This document shows, piece by piece, positions 1-12,242 of a DNA stretch of 64,000 nt; position 1 is the first letter of the stretch, and every line of letters starts with the position of its first letter. The translations under genes and the position numbers were made by a program. The DNA comes from Chrysopilus asiliformis (Eukaryota; Arthropoda; Insecta; Diptera; Rhagionidae), in assembly GCA_964034945.1 (NCBI GenBank), contig OZ035962.1, positions 19,366,530 through 19,430,529 on the forward strand, read 5' to 3'. The notes beneath the pieces are model-generated. The model did not search any database. It had not been told where the DNA came from and saw only the letters and a program-made list of their open reading frames with translations.

Positions 1-6
1 AACTTA

Positions 7-138
7 CCAAACGATCTTATATAGTATGTCATCTACATGAACTCTAATTTTGTATTACATAGAAATTAATTTCTCCTCAATGTTACATAATACAAAATTA
101 GAGCTCATGTAGATGACATACTATATAAGATTGTTTGG
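7..138. mobile_element. Foldback MITE with arms of about 52 bp
   Basis: The left arm (about 7-58) is nearly the exact reverse complement of the right arm (about 87-138), leaving a loop of about 28 bases. The arms begin CCAAACGATC and end GATTGTTTGG. There is no coding capacity. The structure is that of a small foldback or MITE-type element. No target-site duplication could be read, so the superfamily is unknown. Confidence 0.75.
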
Positions 139-674
139 TGGCGGGGGCGGGGTTATGAAAAGGTCAAAAATTTTAGTAACGAAAATACCCCCATAATACT
201 TTGATGGATAACAAGGGATAGGTTTTCGCCCAAATGGAAAACGAACTGAGCAACTATTTTTCTTAAAGAACAATCTGACTGAATATGAAAACCACATCGA
301 AATGTTTTAAAGGTTTTTTTATAGCCTCGAAATACCTTTAGGGGCTCAGAAGATAGCAGGAGAGGGGTTTCACGAATAAAGGGGGTACGGTTAATTGCAG
401 TTACTGAAAATTTCTACCTTAGGCAACGCTGACATGTCTAACAGTGGAATCCGCATCAAAATATCTCAGGCTTCAGGGGGTTTTTTTTTGTTGCGATTAT
501 TTGAACATTTCGATTTGTTGAACTACGCTTGCAAACATTAGTTCAAATATTCGAGATCTGCCTGTATTTCAGATTTTGTAAAATTAAAATTCATATTTTT
601 ATAATAACTGAAAATTGTTTTTTTTTTTTTGGTTATAGTGTACTCGTAAATTGCGCAAGAATGCAGATTTTGTA
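139..674. other. Non-coding, dispersed-repeat fragments
   Basis: No gene is visible. From about 270 to 400 there is a degenerate copy of the repeat seen at 8.1-9.2 kb (phrases such as aaaccacatcgaaat and agatagcaggagaggggt). From about 560 to 677 there is a minus-strand piece of the ACAG element, recognisable by ttttgtaaaatt, aaaattcatatttttat and agattttgtataa, which matches the left end of the full copies. Confidence 0.5.
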
Positions 675-677
675 TAA

Positions 678-907
678 AGTCCAATTTAGACTAACTATTG
701 CGATTACGATTGAAGCTTCTCGACCAATAAGATCAAAGCTTTCAACGACAGGGACATGAAAGCTTTGATCTCATTAGTCGAGGAAACTCACTCGCAATCG
801 CAATTGCAATCGTAATCGCAATTGCAATCGTAATCGCAATTGCAATCGCAATCGTAATCGCAATTGCAATCGTAATCGCAATCGCAATTGTTAGTCTGAA
901 TTGGACT
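678..907. mobile_element. PIF/Harbinger-like MITE, copy 1
   Basis: Terminal inverted repeats read AGTCCAATTTAGACTAAC at the left and GTTAGTCTGAATTGGACT at the right, and the element is flanked on both sides by TAA (675-677 and 908-910). A 3-bp TWA duplication is characteristic of PIF/Harbinger. Inside is a second inverted pair around GATCAAAGCTTTCA / TGAAAGCTTTGATC. The right arm has expanded into a run of hexamers (cgcaat, tgcaat, cgtaat) from about 791 to 890, while the left arm has not. A relative at 18486-18727 shows the mirror-image expansion. It interrupts an ACAG-element fragment. Confidence 0.8.
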
Positions 908-910
908 TAA

Positions 911-3090
911 GTCATGTTCACATTAGATATTTTTTTTTTAGAGAATATCCTGCTGTATTACTCTCCCAAAAAAAATATTTCTAAAACATTTTCTATAACA
1001 TTTTTTGATTTGATTGTGGATTTTTGTGTTGTAAAACAGATGGGTTTCAAAACTAGCAAAATTCCAAATCAGCATCCGAACCACCCTCCCCCCCCCCCCC
1101 CCCCCCTTCCCCCTTCCCAATTCTCAGCACGATTTTTTGAATGGAAAGACAACAAAAATGCTTCAATATTTACCTCTTAGTTTTTTGTCTTATCTGCGGC
1201 TATCGAAAAATGCCGAATGATAAAAATATTTTTATTCGGTTGTCACAAACAAATCATGTGATGATGACATTAGATTTGTTCCTTAAGTGGTGATAAACAA
1301 AGGCAAATAATAGAATAATTCTGTTCACTTTCTTAAGTTCAAAGACCGATTTGATAATTATATATGTGATCACATTTACACCCATATTCTGTTTGTTTAA
1401 TGGTGCTCTGACGTTTTTATGTTTTACGTTGATGATCAACAAGTTCAAAGTCGTTTTAATATTTAATGCACAGCAAAACAAGAAAATTATTTAATTATTA
1501 TCAAAAAGGCAACTCTTTTAGTTAGCATTTGGACAAGGGTCAAAGGGAAAATCATTCGATGTTAATATTTTGAATTGACAGTAGAAGGCTATTTTTAGTT
1601 TTGCAACACATTATTATCGAATGTGAGAAAAATCTCAAATGTGAAACTCGTATATTACGCAGTTACCTACTCTAATAGCCATGGTGCCATTGTGCACAAA
1701 GGCCAAAAGAATTAACTGAACAAAAAAAAAAATAACACATATCACCACGTCACGATCAGCTGTGGAATCGCAAAATAACAGTTTGGGAAAAAAAAACTTC
1801 GCACTAAACTGCAAAATGATCATCAAAACATCGCCATTATGATCGGGTGGTGAAGAAACATCTAAATATGTATGAAAATATATTTTGGTCAAATTTGTTG
1901 TTTTTTTTTCACTCCATTCGGTTGTTTGATGTGTTCTGACAGATTCCGTGGATTGATAATCACAATAATATCACTATTGTTGATCGTATTTTAAGTTTCT
2001 TGGTTGTTGTTGTTTGATATACAAACTAATGATAAATCATTACTACAAACGATCCGGTCATTCGTCATCCAACGGAATGGTCATCTTCAAATCACATTAC
2101 CATACTATAAACTGCTTAGATTCTCAGATACGATTGCGATTTATTTCACTACATATTGCATATATTTTACATGTAGGTACGTTTCGTCTCATCCGAGTAT
2201 TACCTTGAAATCTAAAAAAAAAAAAATTAAAGTATTTTTTTTTGTTTGTTTGCTTCTTCAACGGTTTGTTGTTTCTTAAATTTTGCGATTTGGATTTTGT
2301 TGTTTGCGGTACCTACACGATGTTTTTGATGATGTTTATGGCGGTGGCGGCATAGAACGTTTTCATTTCTATGTCACAAAATATTTCAATAAATGTAGGT
2401 ACGATTCTTTGTGCTTTTTTTTACGAAAAAGTAATTTTTTTTGCTTCATGTTGTGTCAAATTATTTCTCTATGAATGGTTTTTTTTTTAAGTTTTAATTT
2501 GCCACTAGGCAGTTTACTTGGTTGTGTAGTAGGTAGCTGTGTTGGTTGTATCTCGAGACTGTGAAATTTGTGTCCAAATTTTAGACAAGGTCATCGATTT
2601 TTTAATATTTAGGTTGTCTGGCGATTTAATTTTTGTTTTTATTTTCCACCGAATTCAATTAATCGCAAGGCCACATTAGTTTGACGATTCGCATCATTTT
2701 TTTGTTTTAACATCTAATGTTAGTTTTTTGTGCCAAACGGTGGCTAATTTTGACATAATTTTTGTGATTTTAGTAAAATTTTTGGTCCATTTATTAAAAA
2801 AAAACTAGGTTGCATACCCGTCATTGCCGGATTATAGTTTTTTGCATCAAAAAACCGAGAAAAAACTTAAAACATGAGTTTGTGTGGATTATATATATTT
2901 ACTGTCCTTTCATAGCTGCAAAATAATATCGTAGCGTCAAAACAAATGTATAAAAAGAGAAACTGTTCTCTTTCGGAACAGCATGACGTGTGATATTCTG
3001 GGTAGTGCTTTCTAAAAAGTAGAGGCCGCGAAAGGGTTAAAACAAATTAACATGTTGACTGTCATATGACAAAAAGGGATAAAATTAATA
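911..3090. other. AT-rich non-coding DNA with a 19-base poly-C tract
   Basis: Open frames here are short and resemble nothing I know. A run of 19 C occupies 1088-1106 within a pyrimidine-rich patch. Long T and A runs are common. This could be intergenic DNA or upstream Pdk1 intron; the sequence does not decide which. Confidence 0.5.
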
Positions 3091-3190
3091 CAGTAGAATC
3101 CCGATAATTCATACCCCGATAATTCGTATATCCCGCTAATTCGTATGAATTTGCCGGTCCCTTGAAATACGAATTATCGGGATTCTACTG
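3091..3190. mobile_element. 100-bp pogo/Tigger-like MITE, copy 1
   Basis: The ends are CAGTAGAATCCCGATAATTC and its inverted partner GAATTATCGGGATTCTACTG, and TA dinucleotides flank both sides (3089-3090, 3191-3192). CAGT ends with GATAATTCG arms and a TA duplication are typical of the pogo/Tigger branch of Tc1/mariner. The interior repeats the phrase ccgataattcgta. A near-identical copy of the same 100-bp length lies at 16188-16287, so the family was active fairly recently. Confidence 0.8.
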
Positions 3191-3414
3191 TAATTAGTTT
3201 TTCCCTGATATCTCATGTTTAACTTGCAAAATAAATTTGGCATGGTTTTAGCGCAAATTTGGGATGATTTTAGCTGCAGGCGCACCAAGAGGGAGGTCCT
3301 TAAACCATCTCCTTAGACCTCGTGAATAATTGGACTTTGAAATGGTCGACGGCAAAACCTCTGGTTATTGAAACATCGAACGAAAAATTAAAGATATTAA
3401 AATTCTCAACATTT
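3191..3414. other. Non-coding spacer
   Basis: AT-rich sequence with nothing recognised. Confidence 0.4.
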
Positions 3415-3843
3415 TTCCCTTTTATCGTATATCGATATATTTTACCGTTATCGAGATATTTCAGAGTTTGTAAAATAAACGCGAAGAGAATTGGGATGCA
3501 AAACTGGAGGACATCGACACGTGACCGGGACCTCTGGCGAGAGACATTACGTCAGGCCAAGACCGGAAACCGGTTGTTGTGCCGGGAGAGAGAGAGAGTA
3601 AAATAAATGCGAAGAGAATTGGGATGCAAAACTGGAGGACATAGGCACGTGACCGGGACCTCTGGCGAGAGACATTGCGGCAGGCCAAGACCGGAAACCG
3701 GTTGTAGTGCCGGGACAGACACACAGAGAGAGAGAGAGAGAGAGAGTAAAATAAAAATTCATATTTTTATATAAACTAAAATTTTATTCGTCGCTTATAG
3801 GGTAAATGCTGAAGAAAGGTAGATTTTGTATAAGAAAGTCATC
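3415..3843 (-). mobile_element. ACAG-element fragment split by a LINE-tail insertion
   Basis: The segments 3415-3479 and 3756-3843 together make one minus-strand piece of the dispersed element seen complete at 10253-13020. The shared phrases are taccgttatcgagatatttc, gtaaaataaa, aattcatatttttat, and an end reading attttgtataagaaagtca. The two halves are separated by the LINE-tail tandem at 3480-3746. Confidence 0.7.
3480..3746 (+). mobile_element. Two tandem 5'-truncated non-LTR retrotransposon tails
   Basis: Two similar units (3480-3598 and 3608-3746) each read gcgaagagaattgggatgc onward through accggaaaccggttg to an (AG)n tail. The 9-mer TAAAATAAA occurs before, between and after the units (3471-3479, 3599-3607, 3747-3755), as expected for target-site duplications. 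One frame of the first unit reads DRDLWRETLRQAKTGNRL, which resembles the extreme C-terminus of LINE reverse-transcriptase ORFs (W..., then QAKT). Matching tails occur at 23925-23975 (minus strand) and 48208-48304. A SINE built on a LINE tail is the alternative reading. Confidence 0.65.
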
Positions 3844-6049
3844 TGCCGTTCACGTTAGATATTTTTTCACCTGATCAATTGGGCTTTGTGTCGGCTATAT
3901 CGGTTAGGATAGATACAAGAAATGATTTCAGTTTTCTGTTTCAACATTTTTTTTTAATTCGAAGAAAAATCAAAATAGAAAATTTATAACGGAAGAATAT
4001 CAAAAATAGACGAAGAAACCCAAACAAAAAATTTTTTGTCGTCCTCATACCTGAACTAAGCATAACTCTTTCTCTGTCTTTTATAAATAATTGAGACAAA
4101 AGCAAATTTACAAGCTGTGTATCGATGTTTAAAAAAAAACAACACAGACAATTTCTCGTCTTAAATCAGAGGAGCAAAACGGAGTAAAGCGCGGCCAGTC
4201 AGAGCCAGCCCACTTAAAGATTTATAAAAAGAAAATCATTTGATAACGACACCTGCTTGAATTTGTTAGATTCGTATGGTTGTTTGTATGTCGGCCGGTT
4301 GCAAAATAAATTGTGACGACGACGACGTTGATTTTCATGTTGAATGGCAATCATGAAGATGACGGTGTGACGGTATGTTATTTGCTAGTTTTCTTGTTTA
4401 TGCTGTCTGTTTATTGAAAAATTGTATTTGGTGTTGGTTTATCGTCTATGATGGCTTGTAAAACGATGATGAAATTTTTATAATTTTCTTACTTTATTAG
4501 CAATGTTGTCTGCACTGTCATAAATTCTGGTCTAATTGTTCCACAACCATATCGTCAAGTACTTTATTTGCTTTCATAAATAATTATTTACACTTTGTCT
4601 ACTTAAATGAATTAATTGTGAATTAAATATATAAAAAAATACGATCACTATTTAAAATCAGAGATGGTCGTTGTTGTTGTTGTTTTTTCCCCTACCTGTA
4701 ACGATGATGACCAAATTTCAGCAATAGTCGTACAACATACAACAAATCGCCACACAATAGCAACGAAAATATCGCTAAAGAAAATTTGTTTGAGGGCAAT
4801 AAACCAACTTTAAGAAGGCCAAAGAACTTTAGTAACGCAACCGAAAATGTGTTGGTTCATTACCAGAAAAAAGCAAATGAATCGAAAAAAAAGTTGCGGA
4901 ACGGGCGACTAAAACACGCCGAAAAAAATTATGGTGGCGAATAGTGGTGGAACAACCATAAATAAAGTTTTAGCACATACAAACATAATACCCCGCAGAG
5001 CTTTTTACGGAACTAACAAATGAAAAAGCAATCCCAACCCTCTCAAAAACGATAATACGGAAAATTTTCATTCTATATCGTTCGCCTAAGGCTTTCCAAC
5101 AAACGACAAAAAAAAGACAACAACCAACAAAAAAAAAATTGTCAAGAAAATCCCTTCAGGAGTAATTCACTGCACGCTATTAGTAATTTATACTGGAGCG
5201 AGTCCACCACAGGTATAGTAAAGGAGGTGTTCATGTGTGGCCATAATCACATATACCTCGAACTTCTCTCACAACCTTTTAAGCTTTATGCTTTCGACCT
5301 TTCGAGTAATGAAATTGAAATTGTTGTCAACTAGAATCGGATATGGCTCCGCAATCGGCAACATAACCAGAATAGCAAAAATGTCTAAATTGGTTGACAA
5401 TATTTTCTGCTTTCAATTTAATTTCGAATTTCAATAAATGTTTGCTTATCCTTTCATGTTGGAAATTGCTAGCGTGTTTGTTTTTCCATTTTCTGTTTCG
5501 TGGAAAAAGTTGCAGAAGGGGTGCGGGGAGGTGCGGGTGTGTGAAAATATTTGGTGTTTCAAAATAAGTAACAAATTCTGAATATTGATTGGGACTGGGG
5601 ATATTTACGCGAAAACGCCGAAGCCGATTGGGCGGAAATTTTTGCAAAGATATGCCCCAGATGTCAATTTATGGTGGGGCATAACAATTTTCCGCCAAGA
5701 TTTTACATGCATTGCGAACCATGTATGAATTCCAACATTTGTAAGGTTTTGTTACAAATGGTCAACAGCAGTGGTTGTTTGTGATAGTTGTCTAGACTGA
5801 TGATGTCGTTATCACCACGTAGCAATATCCCATATGAGTAATAAGAAATTCGAGCCATTTTTACATACCACAGACTAATTGGCATCCCTAGTAACACAAT
5901 AGGTCGCAGAGTGGTCGCCGCGACCACAAAGTCATAGAATTCGTAGAAATTGAAGTTGCGAGTCCCACATAACGATCTTTTGTGTTATTACGGAGGGCCT
6001 CGTGACATTAACTGATTAACACCCGCTGTACTCAATCGAGTACATCGGT
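3844..6049. other. AT-rich non-coding DNA, nothing recognised
   Basis: I see no gene and no clear mobile element across this stretch. It has many A/T runs and small trinucleotide runs such as gacgacgacg near 4320 and gttgttgttgtt near 4670. The relative lack of repeats makes it a candidate for unique intronic or regulatory DNA, but nothing proves that. Confidence 0.4.
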
Positions 6050-6177
6050 TATATCTGTGTTAATAGGTTAAAGTAGCTTAAGGCGAAATCAAACTGATCT
6101 GTATTTGCGTTTACAAAAATTTTTTTGACTTCGTCTGAAAATCTACTTAAGCTACTTTAATTTATTACCACAGATAT
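6050..6177. repeat. Imperfect inverted repeat, probable MITE
   Basis: The left arm (ATATCTGTGTTAATAGG, then TTAAAGTAGCTTAAG) is the inverse of the right arm (CTTAAGCTACTTTAA, then ATTACCACAGATAT). The arms are about 34 bp with a loop of about 60 bp. No target-site duplication was identified. Confidence 0.5.
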
Positions 6178-6184
6178 GTGCACA

Positions 6185-6609
6185 ACAATTTTTTTCATGA
6201 TAATATCTCGAGAACGGTAAAATATGTCGGATAACGGTAAAAGACAAAATTATGGAAAATATTATTCTCTTCAATTCATTTCATATATTGAACCCCCAAA
6301 AACCCATTATTTTTTGAGATAATCGCAAACACTGGTTTTTTTAAAGATAACGGTATATCTCGATAACGGCTTGAGATACGGAGTTCTAGTAAAATACAAA
6401 GGTGTAGAAAATCGTATTGTCTCCTACTTTTGTAAGACTACTGAAAAATGCGCAGTTTCGGAGTAAAGAACAAAAAACGAAATTGCGATTTTAAAAAACC
6501 GCCATTTTGGTTACTTCTGGTTAACGGATTTTCACCCCCCATTCCCGGACCAAACATACCTAAAAAAATTCATGGCTCTGGCTCTATTAGTTTTTGAGAA
6601 ATCTTGTAC

Positions 6610-6647
<38 letters not shown>

Positions 6648-6736
6648 TGACAGACAGACAAACAGACAGACTGACAGACTGACAGACTGACAGACTGACA
6701 GACTGACAGACTGACAGACTGACAGACTGACAGACT

Positions 6737-6767
<31 letters not shown>

Positions 6768-7032
6768 TGACAGACTGACAGACTGACAGACTGACAGACT
6801 GACAGACTGACAGACTGACAGACTGACAGACTGACAGACTGACAGACTGACAGACTGACAGACTGACAGACTGACAGACTGACAGACTGACAGACTGACA
6901 GACTGACAGACTGACAGACTGACAGACTGACAGACTGACAGACTGACAGACTGACAGACTGACAGACTGACAGACTGACAGACTGACAGACTGACAGACT
7001 GACAGACTGACAGACTGACAGACTGACAGACT

Positions 7033-7063
<31 letters not shown>

Positions 7064-7192
7064 TGACAGACTGACAGACTGACAGACTGACAGACAGACA
7101 GACAGACTGACTGAGAGACAGAAAGACATTTTTGACTCAGAAGTGAGATTCTGGAGTGCTCGGGAAATTAAACTACATAAAAAAAAGTAAAA
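6185..7192 (+). mobile_element. ACAG-satellite-bearing dispersed element, copy 1
   Basis: The non-satellite part (6185-6605) shares long phrases with the copies at 10.3-13.0 kb and 61.2-62.1 kb: gataacggtaaaa, tatctcgataacgg, gccattttggttacttc, and ggctctattagtttttgaga immediately before cttgtacacagac. The satellite block follows, then a tail (acattttt, ctcgggaaat, aaaagtaaaaatt). There is no credible coding sequence: the long minus-strand frames are the satellite read as SVSLSVCQ repeats. The left end is truncated or diverged. Confidence 0.75.
6610..7117 (+). repeat. (ACTGACAG)n satellite block
   Basis: About 500 bp of nearly pure 8-mer ACTGACAG, with stretches of the 4-mer ACAG at both edges and a patch of pure (ACAG)n near 6738-6765. 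Because 8 is not a multiple of 3, each strand reads as a repeating 8-residue peptide, which creates spurious open frames of up to 180 codons. Confidence 0.95.
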
Positions 7193-8129
7193 ATTCGAGT
7201 TCGGGCGTCTTTCAGGAATAAATTTCTGAATTTTGTGTCGTACCGTAACCGGTTTTGAAACGTAAATTTAGTATCAAAGGATAAAATTCGCGGAATAGTG
7301 TCAAATGTAAACGGCACCTTAAAATTTAAAAAAAAATAGTATGGCCTATTTTATAGACAGTCACTTTCATAGCTCAAATTTTGCTTAAAAGTGAGCCATT
7401 TGTGGGGTAAAATCTTACGAGAATGATTTAAAGATTATAAAACCAACAGTAAAACACGTTTAGAAAATTAAAAGAAAGAATCTTTGTTTTCCCAAAGATG
7501 CACACAACCGCCTTTAGAATGTTTTCGTTAAGAAACTGTGGGTTAATTTCGTGTTTCTTAGCGAATATTGAATGTATAGTCATAACAGTATCTGATGAGG
7601 TTTTTCCCATGTTAGATAAATGCTAGCCATTTTGTAGTAATTTTTTTTTTGGCGTGCTATTAAGCTTAAGGCAATTTTTCTTTCTCTTCTTCAGTATGCT
7701 GTCGTGTCTTGCGAAAAATGAAAGCAACAAAAAATGATTTAATCATTTTGGAATTTGACCCACTTTTCACTCAAGTGAAAGAATGTCCAGGGGAATTTAT
7801 AAATTTTTACCTAAAATCAGTCAGTTCTCATGTTATGATGGGATCCACCAGCGAATGTTTAACGTTTGCCATTTGCCATTTCGAAAGATCAATTTCTTAC
7901 AATATAAAAGTTTTCCGTTTGCTCATCATAAGTTATCGATACTGAAAAATACCATTGATGGTAATATCTGTTCGGGGCTTTGTTTACCATATAATTTTGC
8001 GTAATAAAAATATTTTTTTAAATTTATCTTCTGATGTGAATCGGTTTGATTTTTTATTATGATTTTTTTGGGTACAAATACGCTCTCTGGCTAATAGTTA
8101 TAATTAAATGAATTTCTCCAATATTTATA
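7193..8129. other. AT-rich non-coding DNA
   Basis: Nothing recognised. The open frames at about 7709-8004 resemble no known protein, lack repeats and carry no splice context that I can interpret. Confidence 0.4.
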
Positions 8130-9215
8130 TTATGTACTAGAAAGGCTCCGCGGTTCATCCCCGCCCCAGGTAAGGGGGTTTACAGTAAAGGGGTGGATTT
8201 GGATTTAATTGGGACATTTTTTTCCTAATGAACGATCCGCTCAATAGTGAAAACCGCATCAACATCCATTCAGTAGTTTAGAAAATAGTAGGTGAGTGGT
8301 TCAAGGGGTGGGGAGGGGGTAGATTTTAGTGGGCGAAAAAAATCCTTTGCGGCTGATTTCCCTAACGGTGGAAACCGGCTCAAAATTCTTCTTGAATTGC
8401 AAGAGATTTTAGTTAGAGACATTTTTCCTTGAGAGGGGGCATCTGTAATGGAGAAACCTGTTTCGAAATCCATTCAGTAGTTTTGTGAATAGCAGGAGAA
8501 GGGGCTTAAAGTAAAGAAGTGTATTTGGATTTAGTTGGGACCATTTTTTCTTGACGACCTGCCGAATAGTGAAAACCGCATCAAAATCCATTCAGTAATT
8601 TAGCAGATAGCAGAAGAGGGGGTCAGAGGGGAGAACAATATTTGTTAACCGCAAAGCTAATGAATAATTTTAGAGTATATATTAACACAGGGGTAAATTT
8701 TCAGCTAATTCGGTCCGAAGGTTTATGCGTTATTCTGTTAAAAACAGTGTTCAAAACTTTATTTTGTTATTTCGTTCTTTTCGCTCTTAAAAGTTTCGCT
8801 CCCAACGGCAAGAAAGTTTGCTTCGGTTTCCGACTCCCGTTCTCAAGAACGAAATTCATTTGCAAGCGCAATCGTTCTTTAGCCTATAACCTGACCAGAG
8901 GTCTAAGCAATATATAGGAAAAAACCGCATCAAAATCGGTTTAGTGCTTTTCGAACCAAGTTCGGACATACAGACAGGCAGACGTTGCCTTTTAAAAATC
9001 TTAAAAACAGGTTTGTGGGGGGATAAATGATTGTAGGGGGATAGCGGAGGTCTGTAGCGAAATAATACTTAGTCTATAACCTGACCAGAGGTCTAGGCAA
9101 CATATAAAAAACCGCATCAAAATCGATTCAGAGGTTTTCGAGACAAGCCCGGACATACAGACAGACATAAGACGGACGTTGCCCTTTAAATATAAATATA
9201 AAAATGTTTGCTGGG
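8130..9215 (+). repeat. Dispersed repeat with internal near-duplicate units
   Basis: Recurring phrases (aaaccgcatcaaaat, cattcagtagtttag, agcaggagaggg) occur several times between 8250 and 8640. Two copies of a unit of about 190 bp start at about 8880 and 9071, both reading cctataacctgaccagaggt (or a close variant) and then acatacagacag and gacgttgcc. Related phrases are present near 270-400 and 26930-27000. It resembles the cagaca-bearing dispersed repeats common in insect genomes. The boundaries are unclear. Confidence 0.6.
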
Positions 9216-10252
9216 GGGTTTTTTTTCACTTCGACTAGAATGGCGAAAAAAGTTTTACATTAGGAGGAAATCATCATCCTATATAATTGAAATAAAGATT
9301 TAATGGTGATATTTTCAGTGATCATCTCAAACCTGAAATAAAGAAAATAGCTTTTTTTTCTTATCTTTTTTCCACAGTAGGTACTCCCATAAAAGTTTTA
9401 TTTAGTTCTTTTTTTTCGTTTTTTTGCTGAAGGTCGCAAACACGAATGTTTTCTGTTTCATGACATCAAAATGTTGGACTAGGTCAGTGATAGTTAGCGA
9501 TCTGATGAAATAAAATGCAATCTTTACTCAATGACATACTCAGCCAAATATATACATTTCATCATTAGTCCGCTATGATGATTCTATTCAATGCAGTAGC
9601 ATATTTTATTCATTCCAATGTTTGTGTTGGAATTTTATTCAGCTATTTTTGTAACTTTGCGTAAATGCTTCTTCTTCTTCTTCTTAATTTTTTTTTTGTG
9701 GAGATTTTGTGGTAGGTTAAGGAAAACTCTTTACATAATGATGTCTAGTGGAGGGCATTTGAATTTCGAAATTCCTTTTACCCATCCATAATGATGTTAA
9801 GCTACAGACGTAATCTATTTTAAGTTAGGGTTAACGTTAAGAGTTTTGTGCAATTCTGTAAATATGATGTCTGGCCTCTTTTATTATTAAAGATTTAATT
9901 GCCACAAGGGCGAAATTAAATGGCTTTGATTTTTTAACCTGTGGATTTATCTCAGGTTACCATTGTGTGATGTCTTGAAGTGGTGACCTTTAGTTTAGTA
10001 TTAGTCGTATTTAATGAAAAATTAAAAAAAAAAACATACGCATCTCGAAAGTTACATCCATTAAATGAAGAATAATACGTCGTCATTAATGTCCGCATTA
10101 GTGGACATAAACTGTAGTTTTATTTTCATAACCAGAATTTAAGTGCCCAATTTGTCATTAAATTGAAGGTAATTTACATGCACCAACAAAAAAGACAGTA
10201 TATTTGATATGCAGTTTATTTTTTAAAAAAATATCTCATGTGAACAACACAT
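9216..10252. other. AT-rich non-coding DNA
   Basis: No gene or clear repeat. A small run of ttc triplets lies at about 9668-9683. Confidence 0.4.
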
Positions 10253-10941
10253 GACTTTCTTATACAAAATCTACGTTTCTGCACAATTGACCTGACGTAT
10301 AAAATATTAGTTTATATAAAAATATGAATTTTTATTTTACAAAATCTGAAATATCTCGATAACGGTAAAAAATGTCGATTTACGGTAAAAGGCAAAAATG
10401 TAGAGAATTTCAAAACCTCTAATTCTGCCATTACTTGTTTTTTTTCCAAAAAACCATTAGTTTGCAAGCAATTCGCAAAGATCTATTTTTTTTAAATTTT
10501 TAATGATAATATCTGGATAACGGTAAAAGATATCGGACAACGGTAAATGACAAAATTATTACGAATATTATTCTCTTCAATTCACCTCATTTATTAAACC
10601 ACCAAACACCCATTATTTTTTTGAGATAATCGCAAAACACTTTTTTTTTAAATAACGGTATATCTCGATAATGGCTTGACATACGGAGTTCTAGTAAAAG
10701 GCAAAGATGTAAAAAAATTTATTGTCTCCAACTTTTGTCACGCATAAGACTACTGAAAAACACGTAGTTTCGGAGTAAATAACAAAAAACGAAATTGCGA
10801 TTTTCAAAATGTTGCCATTTTGGTTACTTCCGGTTAACGAGTTTTCACCAAAAGTTGATAGGATTTTCCCATTCCAAGAACAAACAAGCCTGTAAAACTT
10901 CATGGCTCTATCTCTATTAGTTTTTGAGGAATCCTGTACAC

Positions 10942-11389
10942 AGACTGACACACAGTACACAGACTGACTGACGGACAGACTGATAAACTGACAGACAGAC
11001 AGACTGACAGACAGACTGACAGACTGACAGACAGACTGACAGACAGACTGACAGACAGACTGACAGACAGACTGACAGACAGACTGACAGACAGACTGAC
11101 AGACAGACTGACAGACAGACTGACAGACAGACTGACAGACAGACTGACAGACAGACTGACAGACAGACTGACAGACAGACTGACAGACTGACAGACAGAC
11201 TGACAGACAGACTGACAGACAGACTGACAGACAGACTGACAGACAGACTGACAGACAGACTGACAGACAGACTGACAGACAGACTGACAGACAGACTGAC
11301 AGACAGACTGACAGACAGACTGACAGACAGACTGACAGACAGACTGACAGACAGACAGACAGACTGAAAGACAGACTGAAAGACAGACT

Positions 11390-11420
<31 letters not shown>

Positions 11421-12241
11421 TGACAGACAGACTGACAGACAGACTGACAGACAGACTGACAGGCAGACTGACAGGCAGACTGACAGGCAGACTGACAGAC
11501 AGACTGACAGACAGACTGCCAGACTGCCAGACTGCCAGACTGCCAGACTGCCAGACTGACAGACAGATTGACAGACAGACTGACAGACAGACTGACAGAC
11601 AGACTGACAGACAGACTGACAGACAGACTGACAGACAGACTGACAGACAGACTGACAGACAGACTGACAGACAGACTGACAGACAGACTGACAGACAGAC
11701 TGACAGACAGACTGACAGACAGACTGACTGACAGACAGACTGACTGACAGACAGACTGACTGACAGACAGACTGACAGACAGACTGACAGACAGACTGAC
11801 AGACAGACTGACAGACAGACTGACAGACAGACTGACAGACAGACAGACAGACTGACAGACAGACTGAAAGACAGACTGACAGACAGAGAGACAGACAGAC
11901 AGACAGACTGACAGACAGACTGACAGACAGACTGACAGACAGACTGACAGGCAGACTGACAGGCAGACTGACAGACAGACTGACAGACAGACTGACAGAC
12001 AGACTGCCAGACTGCCAGACTGCCAGACTGCCAGACTGACAGACAGATTGACAGACAGACTGACAGACAGACTGACAGACAGACTGGCAGACAGACTGAC
12101 AGACAGACTGACAGACAGACTGACAGACAGACTGACAGACAGACTGACAGACAGACTGACAGACAGACTGACAGACAGACTGACTGACAGACAGACTGAC
12201 TGACAGACAGACTGACTGACAGACAGACTGACAGACAGACT
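10942..12241 (+). repeat. (ACTGACAGACAG)n satellite with higher-order duplication
   Basis: The base unit is a 12-mer ACTGACAGACAG, unlike the 8-mer in the 6.6-kb copy. Variant units (gaaagacag, acaggcag, a run of actgccag, a single agattgac, and gactgactgac triplets) appear twice in the same order. The run actgccag...agacagattg ends at 11570 and again at 12050, a shift of 480 bp, which equals forty 12-mers. This indicates a segmental duplication inside the satellite. Open frames of up to 587 codons here (minus strand) are artefacts. Confidence 0.95.
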
Positions 12242-12242
12242 G

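Noticed and set aside
6610..7117. CRISPR-like or telomeric array
   Set aside because: Units are contiguous 4-, 8- or 12-mers without spacers, the host is a eukaryote, and the motif is not the insect telomere TTAGG.
6532..7129. Overlapping 173- and 180-codon minus-strand frames
   Set aside because: Products of the 8-mer satellite; no start context, no domain, both frames equally open.
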